Source: Cytidiella melzeri (Eukaryota; Basidiomycota; Agaricomycetes; Polyporales; Irpicaceae). From it: a DNA stretch of 64,000 nucleotides. This document shows, piece after piece, positions 57,516 through 64,000 of the stretch (position 1 is its first letter; each line of letters begins with the position of its first letter). A program made the position numbers and the translations under genes. Below the pieces are notes generated by a model. The model had not been told where the DNA came from and made no database searches. It saw only the letters and a program-made list of their open reading frames with translations. Location: contig JABYQR010000202.1 in NCBI GenBank assembly GCA_022592445.1, forward strand, positions 1 to 64,000, written 5' to 3'.

Positions 57516-58228
57516 TCACCTGCCCTTCTTCACAATCTGCTCAAGAGCCTGCACGACCTTGTCCACCCCTTCCCCGTCCCAGTCCCAATATTGCTTCTCA
57601 AACGATGGCAACCTCCCAAGCACATAATCGGCCACGTTCCCCTCGCCCCTTCCTATGCCGATGCGAATCCTATGAAAGTTCTTCTTACCCCCCAACGCTT
57701 CTATGACACTCCGGATGCCATTGTGCCCATTGGCAGAACCGCCGAGCCTCGGAGAAAGTGTGGCTGGGGCGTGCGATAAGGAATCATGGATGACGACGAG
57801 AGAAGACAAGGATGTTCGTGTGGTTTGAAGCGCCTGCAGGACACATGGGCCGGAGAGATTCATCAGATTTTCTGTTGGTATCCCACATCAGCGACATCCG
57901 TGGGTCGAACGTTGAGGCGTTCAAGTCTCCAAAGAGGAATGCACACTTGTAGGGGTACTCACTCGGCTTCAGTAGAGTTACCTCTACAGCTTCGCCCTCC
58001 AAGGACAATTTACCCGTACCACCTTTCCCTCCGAGTGACAGGTCAGGCTTACACTGAATACCCAACCTTGAGGCAAGTGAATCAATCACAAGGTGCCCTA
58101 CGCTGCCTGTCGGTCAGTTCTGTGAGCTTGTGAGGTAGGAACAGCGGGTTCGATGGACTTGCCTGTGTCGCGTGAGCGGATATGGAAGATTTCCCAAGCC
58201 AACAACTAGCAGCTGAGGCGCATTCATG
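57516..58228 (-). CDS. Peptidyl-tRNA hydrolase (Pth1 type), with apparent one-base frameshift
   Basis: Three exons: 58163-58228, 57963-58102 and 57516-57871. The enzyme frees tRNA from dropped-off peptidyl-tRNA; in fungi this type acts mainly in mitochondria. Seen: VVGLG, then in the next frame GLGNLPYPLTRHS joined by splicing to VGHLVIDSLASRLG. TLLKPKNLMNLSGPCV, IHDSLSHAPATLSPRLGGSA, GHNGIRSVIEALG and FHRIRIGIGR follow. Intron 1 is GC-AG (ACACAG|GCAAGT). The exon sum (562 nt) is one base over a multiple of three: the start frame (MNAPQLLVVGLG) and the frame needed for GLGNLPYP meet only if one base is removed near 58190-58201, within GGG or AAA runs. Either a sequence error or a true lesion. 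With correction, 186 residues. Confidence 0.85.
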
Positions 58229-58410
58229 GTTGTAGCGTTTGAGTTACGGCGGATGTGAGCAGCGCGCTGTGGACGTCGTGGTTGGCGACCAAGATACGTT
58301 CATGATAAAGACGCCAGATGAAGCGCCCTTGAACGAGGCGCATCGTCACCGCGTACTTGAGTATTGACTGCCACCTCATCCTTGCCTTGTCTTTCACTAC
58401 CTGGGCTGCA
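58229..58410. promoter_or_regulatory. Short divergent promoter, peptidyl-tRNA hydrolase and GET1
   Basis: 182 bp between two start codons pointing apart. It must drive both genes; no core element is obvious. Confidence 0.6.
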
Positions 58411-59092
58411 ATGGCTCTCCTTCTTACCATCTTCTGTCTGGTCTTTGTAACTGAACTCATTTCGTGGATAGGCAAGTCTGTCTTACTCGACCTTGTCAGT
58501 AGCCATAGTACACGTCCTACGTTCTGCACTGACACTCTTTCCGTACCGCTCTAGGTATACGCTGTATACCTACGCGTCTTTTACTCTGCAAAAGTGGCAC
58601 AGCAGCGAAAGCTCAAATCCGAGATACTTGTGAACAAGAAAGAGCTATTGCAGACGAGTGCGCAAGATCAGTTCGCGAAATGGGCCAAGCTGAGGAGAAG
58701 CGTCGACAAGGGGCTGTCTGACCTGGAGAAACTGAGTAAGTGCATTCCATCATGTCAACCACGAGAACTGTCTAACGTCTGCTGTAGACGGTGAACTCTC
58801 CTCTACGAGATCATCGTTCTCTATGAAGTTCAACTCGGCTCTATGGTTTTTCACCGGAGGCCTTCAGTTCCTCGTTGGTTGGTGGTATCGAAAAACCGCC
58901 GTATTCTACCTCCCGCCAGGATGGTTCGGGCCGCTGACGTGGTGGCTTTCCTTCCCCTTTGCGCCATCGGGCTCTGTGAGCTGTGGGATCTGGCAAATGA
59001 GCTGTAGGAGAGTGATCAAGATTGGAGAACGTGTGGTTAAAGAGCTTGTGGCAGGTCGGTTTGCGCTTGCTGTACGACATTCTTTGCGTTGA
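58411..59092 (+). CDS. GET1: GET complex subunit GET1 (WRB homologue)
   Basis: Three exons: 58411-58494, 58555-58735 and 58788-59092, giving 189 residues. GET1 with GET2 forms the ER receptor for GET3, which inserts tail-anchored proteins. Seen: an N-terminal membrane helix ([19 protein letters not shown]), a cytosolic coiled coil ([40 protein letters not shown]) that would bind GET3, and a C-terminal membrane pair ([40 protein letters not shown]). The topology matches the family. Confidence 0.92.
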
Positions 59093-59482
59093 CTTTGTTA
59101 ATTCCTAAGTCGGGCCTGTTTCCTCTGCGCGATCGGGAGTCGAGGAGGTAGCTGCAGACAGCAAGCAAGAGTGATAGCAACGTGCTCGCGTCGTTTCAAA
59201 GCTCTGTAAACCACGACCTCGATGTGCGTATGTACATGTATGTACATGAGAAGTTGCAGTGGTTACAATTTGCGGGACTCCGTGGTGTCGGCCGAACGGC
59301 GTCTGGTCACGGCGTCCGGACATGTGATTGATCTTGAAGGTATGACGTTCCGTGGACGACCACCGAAAGTCTCGGTCAATTCGACGGGTTGCAGCGGCGT
59401 GCCGCCATCTCACAAAACACTATATATACCTTTCCACCAACCTCCCCGTCCCCTATCACCTCCTTCGTCGCTTTCTCACACA
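59093..59482. promoter_or_regulatory. Malate synthase promoter region
   Basis: 390 bp between tandem plus-strand genes, with TATATATA at about 59421-59428 and a C/T-rich stretch before the ATG. No gene. Confidence 0.5.
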
Positions 59483-61397
59483 ATGGCACCCACAGGAGTC
59501 CAGATTCTCAGCAAGGAGGCAGGGGCAGCTCAAAGCCAGATTCTCACTGACGACGCGCTCAGCTTCCTCGCTGCCTTGCACAGAACCTTTGACAAGACAC
59601 GTCAGAGTCTCTTGGTCGCTCGGACGGTGGCCCAGCAACGCCTGGACGCAGGCACTCCTCTCGACTTCCACTCCGAGACTGCTCACATTCGCGCCGATCC
59701 TTCCTGGATATGCGCACCTCCGGCCCCTGGTCTGGAGGACAGAAGAGTCGAGATCACAGGCCCCACAGACAGGAAAATGGTCATCAATGCTCTGAACAGC
59801 GGGGCAAAGACGTTCATGGCGGATTTCGAAGGTGCTACAGTTTTTGGTTTCCGGTGTCATAGTGTGCTAACGTTCTTCATTGGCAGACTCAAATTCACCT
59901 ACATTCTCTAATTTGCTCAATGGCCAAGTCAATCTCCGAGATGCTATCAGGCGTCAGATCGACTTTGAGACAGGAGGCAAGCCGTACGAGTTATCGAAAA
60001 CTCCAGCTGTTCTTATCGTCCGGTATGACGCGCTCCTTTTCAAGTTTTCAGCTATGTATGTTCACACTATCATTGATGCAGACCTCGTGGATGGCATCTA
60101 GACGAGCCGCGAGTTCTTGTTGACAACGAACCTGTTTCCGGGTCAATCTTCGACTTTGCTCTGTACTTCTTCCACAACGCGAAGGAACTCATTTCACGTG
60201 GCTTCGGTCCATACTTTTACCTCCCCAAGATGGAACACTACAAGGAAGCCCGCCTCTGGAACGACATTTTCAACTTTTCGCAGTCCTACATCGGTCTGTC
60301 CCATGGAAGAATCCGTGCGACCGTCCTCATCGAGACTCTTCCTGCTGCCTTCCAAATGGAGGAGATTTTGTTCGAGCTCAGGGAGCACTCGTCAGGTCTG
60401 AATTGTGGGCGGTCAGTCAAATTCTTTTGATCGAGAACTGGCGGGCGAAACTGATAATGTATGACTGTCAGATGGGATTACATCTTCAGCTTCATTAAGC
60501 GTAGGCGCGCGGATCACACGGCTGTTTTGCCTGACCGCAAGGAAGTGACTATGGAGGTGCCATTCATGGACGCCTACGTTCGTCTTCTCATACAAACTTG
60601 CCATAGGTCAGCCCATCGTGTATGTCAGCTGTTGCATGCCACTAAACTGTTCATCCTCGTTAGGCGCAAGGTCGCTGCCATGGGAGGAATGTCAGCACAG
60701 ATCCCTATCAAAGATGACCCGAAGGCGAACGAAATTGCCATGGCCAAAGTTCGCGCGGACAAGCTTAGGGAGGTCACGAATGGACATGACGGAACATGGA
60801 TTGCTCATCCCCTCATCAACAAAATTGCCATGGACATCTTCAACGAGCACATGCTGGGCCCCAACCAGGTACAATTATTACGGTCTCATCTTTAAAAGTG
60901 GGAGTTCTGATGTCTTGAATTTTTTCCAGTACCATGTCCGTCGTGAAGACGTCAAGGTCACAGCCGCTGACCTCTTGAACACCTCTGTCCCCGGAAAGAT
61001 CACCGCTGAGGGTATCCGCGGGAGTGTCGCTACGTCTCTATCCTATAGCGCTGCCTGGGTCAGTGGCAATGGCTGCATCCCTCTCAACTATCTCATGGAG
61101 GACGCTGCGACGGCTGAGATCACTCGCGTACAGCTGTGGCAGTACGTCAAGTACGGTTCGCGCGTGTCAGACACGGGAGAGATCGTCACGGCCGAGTACA
61201 TTGACAGGATCGTGGACAAGATCGTTCCGACGCTGAAGAGCGGGGCGGTGACGGAGAAGAACTTGGGTCTTGTTGCGAGTTATTTGAAGAAGCAGGTTAG
61301 ACAGGAGTGGCCGAGTGAGTTCCTGACGAGCGACTTGATGCCGTATCTGGCGATTGCGGATGGGTGTCCCGAAAAGTGGCAGCGGAGCGTCTTGTGA
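59483..61397 (+). CDS. Malate synthase (glyoxylate cycle)
   Basis: Six exons: 59483-59831, 59887-60022, 60082-60411, 60472-60606, 60664-60868 and 60930-61397, giving 540 residues, the family length. It condenses glyoxylate and acetyl-CoA to malate, allowing growth on C2 compounds and fatty acids. Seen: [71 protein letters not shown], the signature [46 protein letters not shown] and [13 protein letters not shown]. Catalytic Arg and Asp positions are present. The C-terminus is RSVL, not the canonical peroxisomal SKL, so targeting may be weak, alternative or absent. Confidence 0.95.
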
Positions 61398-61869
61398 GTT
61401 TGTACAGCTTGAAGATGGGACCAGGGTCGCGAAAGGCTTTTCTCTTTTTATGTATCAGTACGTAGGGTTCGGTAGTATTGGCAACTCTTGTGTAGGTAAC
61501 AAGCATTATATGTGTATTACTAGATAAATGTCTTCCGTTGTCTTCAAAGTGATATTCATGGCTGTCGAATTGCCAGAGGTGTTGCTAAGTCAAGTAAGTT
61601 GGTGGGTTTGAACCGTACGTACGATGTTGTTGTCCTGCTCTCAGCATCCTCTCCCGCGCTCAATTATCGAGATTTCGTATCAGTCAGGTAAATCATATTA
61701 GACTGCGAAATGCACGCCTATGCCAGATACTTTGACGAGGAGCGCTGAGTAATGATATCGATACCTGGTAGGAAATGCATATTCATACTAGTAGCGGGCT
61801 AGTATACAATGGGACGAGAAACGATGCAGACAACATAGCGGGGGACATACAACCACTCGAAAACTCGAA
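61398..61869. other. Intergenic, convergent 3' ends
   Basis: Holds the malate synthase 3' end and the downstream end of the minus-strand F-box-like fragment. No gene. Confidence 0.4.
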
Positions 61870-62589
61870 TCAGAAGTACCGAGCCCAAATGTCCGGCCAG
61901 AAGTTGAAACGAACCTCCACGTTCCTCTCCACCAAAGCCGACACGCGCTGAGAGACAAAGGCCCACACGTCGGATTCGCAAAGGCTACCAGGTTTGATGT
62001 ACGAGCGGCGACGAAAATTAGCCCCCATGAGGCTCAAATCAACCTGCTCGAGTGAAGGGAACTTGACTTTGGATGCTAAAAGTCTTACGATGGCGTCCAG
62101 TTCGATGCTGGAGAGAGTCTCCTCGAGCGAAGTTTTGGTACAGGAGAGGTTGATGATGATGCATAGGGATAGCCGTTTGAACATTGGGGAGTTTATGGTG
62201 CGGAGGGTGAGTGCGGCGAAGTTTGGAGGTGTAAAGCCTTCGTCTTGGTATTCGAATATGAGGTGTTCGAGTCGGGTGTTGTACGAGAAGTCAGGAGAAC
62301 CGCGGAATTTGAGGTGCGGGTCTGAGTCCAGTGGGAAAAACCGGAATAAAACGTGATCGTCAAGAGTGAATGCAATGTGAGAACGATAGACATCGTACCG
62401 TTGCGAAACTCACGCTTCGTAGGAGAGTATAGTGGAATACCCGCGGCAGCGGGAAACACTCGAAAGAACAAGCACGAGATATATTGGGAAAACTTCAACG
62501 TCGGGACGAAAGGAATCAGGTCGAGTACAGGAGTATAGGAAGATAACGTACCTTCAACGTCGGGACGAAAGGAATGAGGTCCGTCGACG
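61870..62589 (-). pseudogene. C-terminal remnant of an F-box/LRR-like gene
   Basis: Exons as read: 62552-62589, then 62493-62551 removed as intron, an exon from 62492 to about 62412, a further intron, and a last exon to a stop at 61870-61872. The product (TDLIPFVPTLK, CLFFRVFPAAAGIP, FRGSPDFSYNTRLEHLIFEY, FPSLEQVDLSLMGANFRR, RVSALVERNVEVRFNFW) resembles the C-terminal half of the many Agaricomycete F-box-type proteins. The F-box end is absent: just upstream (62710) a gypsy element begins. Truncation by that insertion is likely. It may still be transcribed but has no plausible start. Confidence 0.6.
62493..62551 (-). other. 59-nt intron flanked by a 30-bp direct repeat
   Basis: The minus-strand exon end ATTCCTTTCGTCCCGACGTTGAAG (within 62552-62581) is repeated at the 3' end of the intron (62493-62522), 29 of 30 bases identical. 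The donor is AAG|GTACGT and the acceptor TTGAAG|TTTTCC, so the acceptor AG is supplied by the repeat copy. Unspliced, the second copy is out of frame (59 nt) and meets a TGA. Confidence 0.65.
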
Positions 62590-62709
62590 CTGAAGGCAAT
62601 GAGGTTTTATACATAATCAGAGCAGACGGCGGGGACGAATAAGAATGTGGGAAAAGATATGAAGACGTGTTACATAAGCTGATTGTCCAAATCTGGAAAC
62701 TGTATATGT

Positions 62710-62732
62710 TGTAACCCACGGCCAGGGTTACA
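62710..62732. repeat. 23-bp palindromic end of the second gypsy element
   Basis: TGTAACCC and GGGTTACA are perfect 8-bp inverted arms around seven bases, directly after the polypurine tract. TG...CA with inverted ends is LTR-like, but at 23 bp this is either only the start of an LTR that reaches into 62400-62709, or a severely shortened LTR. Confidence 0.45.
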
Positions 62733-64000
62733 CTCCTTCCCCTTCGGAAGAATTCGCTTCCGGGTTGGAAGCGCCAGGAAAACCATTCTCGCGCAGGAAG
62801 TCGTCGAGAGGCGCAAGGTCGTCAACCTTACTTCCCGCAAGCCATTCGTCGTGGTCAGGACCGTAACCACGCCAGCGTACGAGGTATTGGAAACCACGGC
62901 CAACCTTTCGACGATCCAGAATACGCTCCACAACGTGCTCCAACCCATCTGGTGTGGCAATAGGACCAGGTTCCTCGTGTTCACGTTCGGGAAAGAGAGA
63001 CGGGTCGTTCTGCACGAAAGGACGCAGGAGGGAAGCGTGGAAAGTGGGGTGGATACGCATTGTCGCAGGTAAGTCTAGTGTATACACAGAAGATTCCGGG
63101 TGCGCTTTAACGATAGTTTAGGGCCCGTCGAAGCGAACCATAAACTTTGCAACTCTGTGGTCACCACGACGCATGTAGTCGCGTCTTCGATGAAAGGTGC
63201 ACAGAAGGACCTTGTCGCCTACGGCGTAGACAATCTCAGGATGTCGGTGTTTGTTCGCGTGGTACGTCTGATTGACTTTGGCTAACAGCATGTTGTCCTG
63301 CGCTTCCATAACGTCGGTTTCGAGACGGGAGATCATTTCCTTAGCGTCGAAAGCTTCTCTGCCCACAGATTTAGCGCATTCTTTAGTGGTATGGAGGGAG
63401 ATGGGAGGAATGATACGAGGTGAGCGACCATAACGGATTTGAAAAGGTGAAAAGCCGGACGAAGCATTAATGGTGTTCATGTAATTGAATCGAACAATTG
63501 GCAGTGCGCGAACCCATCCCTTCTGGTTTCTCTCAACGTGGAAGCGGAGGGCCTGGATGATCGTCTTATTGGATCGTTCGCTCGCGCCGTCGGTTTCCGG
63601 ATGGTACGAAGTGGACATTTTCAGCTCCACACCGGTGAGTTTCGTCAGAGCCTTCCAAAACCGCGACATGAAAAGCTTATCGCGGTCTGAGACGATGTCG
63701 GACGGCAGGCCGTTCTCACAGTACCAATGGTGGAAAAAAATCAGAGCAAAATCTTCGGCTGTGATGTCCGTGTTCGCAGCGACGATGCGTATATCGGAGT
63801 TCAGGCGACAGGTCATTGATACGATGCAGTTAAAACCGTCGTCTATTGGCAGAGGACCAATGAAATCGATTGCCACGCTCTCGCAACGTCCGTCAGGTAC
63901 CGGCAAGGGATGTAGAGGTCCGACAGGTTTACGGTTGGAAGATTTGTTGCGTTGGCACTGTTCACAAGCAGGTATGTATAACTCTTCAATCTCCTTCCTC
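62710..64000 (-). mobile_element. Second chromodomain Ty3/gypsy element, 3' part, runs off window
   Basis: The minus-strand pol frame is open from the window edge: zinc-finger tail CEQCQRNKSSN, then integrase core CESVAIDFIGPLPIDDG, LPSDIVSDRDKLFMSRFW and SYHPETDGASERSNKTI (D, D and E catalytic residues present), and DKVLLCTFHRRRDYMR. A TAA at 63118-63120 interrupts it inside FDGP*TIVKAHPESS. It resumes with IHPTFHASLLRPFV and a chromodomain (EHVVERILDRRKVGRGFQYL, VRWRGYGPDHDEWL) and ends at TAA 62728-62730. A purine tract AAGGGGAAGGAG abuts TGTAACCC at the element's end. It is a different family from the element at 446: integrase sequence and orientation context differ. Confidence 0.85.

Noticed and set aside
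1..64000. CRISPR array, bacterial operons or Shine-Dalgarno sites
   Set aside because: Spliced eukaryotic genes throughout; repeats seen are LTRs, tandem units and duplications without regular spacers.
1..64000. tRNA or rRNA genes
   Set aside because: Scanned by eye for T-loop boxes (GTTCGA with paired arms) on both strands; candidates near 14857, 55076 and 61605 lack acceptor and anticodon arms. A covariance search would be decisive.

Overview
This window is nuclear DNA of a basidiomycete fungus, almost certainly an Agaricomycete. The evidence is genes split by many 45-70 nt GT-AG introns, a KDZ-family transposase, a DUF6533 membrane protein, an HSP20-like protein with a long disordered head, F-box-type proteins, and chromodomain Ty3/gypsy plus Ty1/copia retrotransposons. 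Exon models below were built by hand from splice signals, frame and protein family fit; for most genes the summed exon length is an exact multiple of three.

Layout. 1-9194: the 3' part of a decayed KDZ DNA transposase gene, split by a complete Ty3/gypsy element (446-7616, minus strand, TSD ATTGC), followed by a degenerate ~105 bp tandem repeat. 9195-14301: a complete Ty1/copia element (plus strand, TSD TTACT). Both elements have LTR pairs that read as identical, yet both have broken coding regions. 14302-26289: a gene-poor stretch, then an HSP20-like gene, the ER-fusion GTPase SEY1, acetoacetyl-CoA synthetase and a BTB protein. 26767-34585: a ~3.8 kb tandem segmental duplication carrying two near-identical genes of unknown function (A and B) and, in the first copy, a 3' fragment of PRM1; the intact PRM1 follows in the second. 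37743-45174: a secreted VPGA-repeat protein, a Bax-inhibitor-1 family protein with two microexons, a DUF6533 membrane protein, and a third small relative (C) of A and B. 46054-61397: a dense housekeeping block: ribosomal protein eL39, an ER FKBP, an NKAP-like splicing factor, an F-box protein, a Smr-domain protein, a GH92 mannosidase, mitochondrial-type peptidyl-tRNA hydrolase, GET1 and malate synthase. 61870-64000: the remnant of an F-box-like gene, then a second chromodomain Ty3/gypsy element running off the window.

The strongest observations are: (1) the first gypsy element has an 11-nt sequence next to its 5' LTR that is complementary to the predicted 5' end of its own RNA, placed downstream of a TATA box, the arrangement of Tf1/sushi self-priming elements; (2) the copia element has a primer site matching the anticodon arm of initiator tRNA-Met (half-tRNA priming); (3) both elements are disabled but have identical LTRs, pointing to mobilisation in trans; (4) a 59-nt intron flanked by a 30-bp direct repeat (29/30 identical), which looks like recent intron birth; (5) a local three-gene family (A, B, C) sharing a SAP-like first module with conserved intron position, two members also carrying a repeated WLxGADxLxAELExxGLL motif I do not recognise; (6) a probable one-base frameshift in peptidyl-tRNA hydrolase beside a GC-AG intron.
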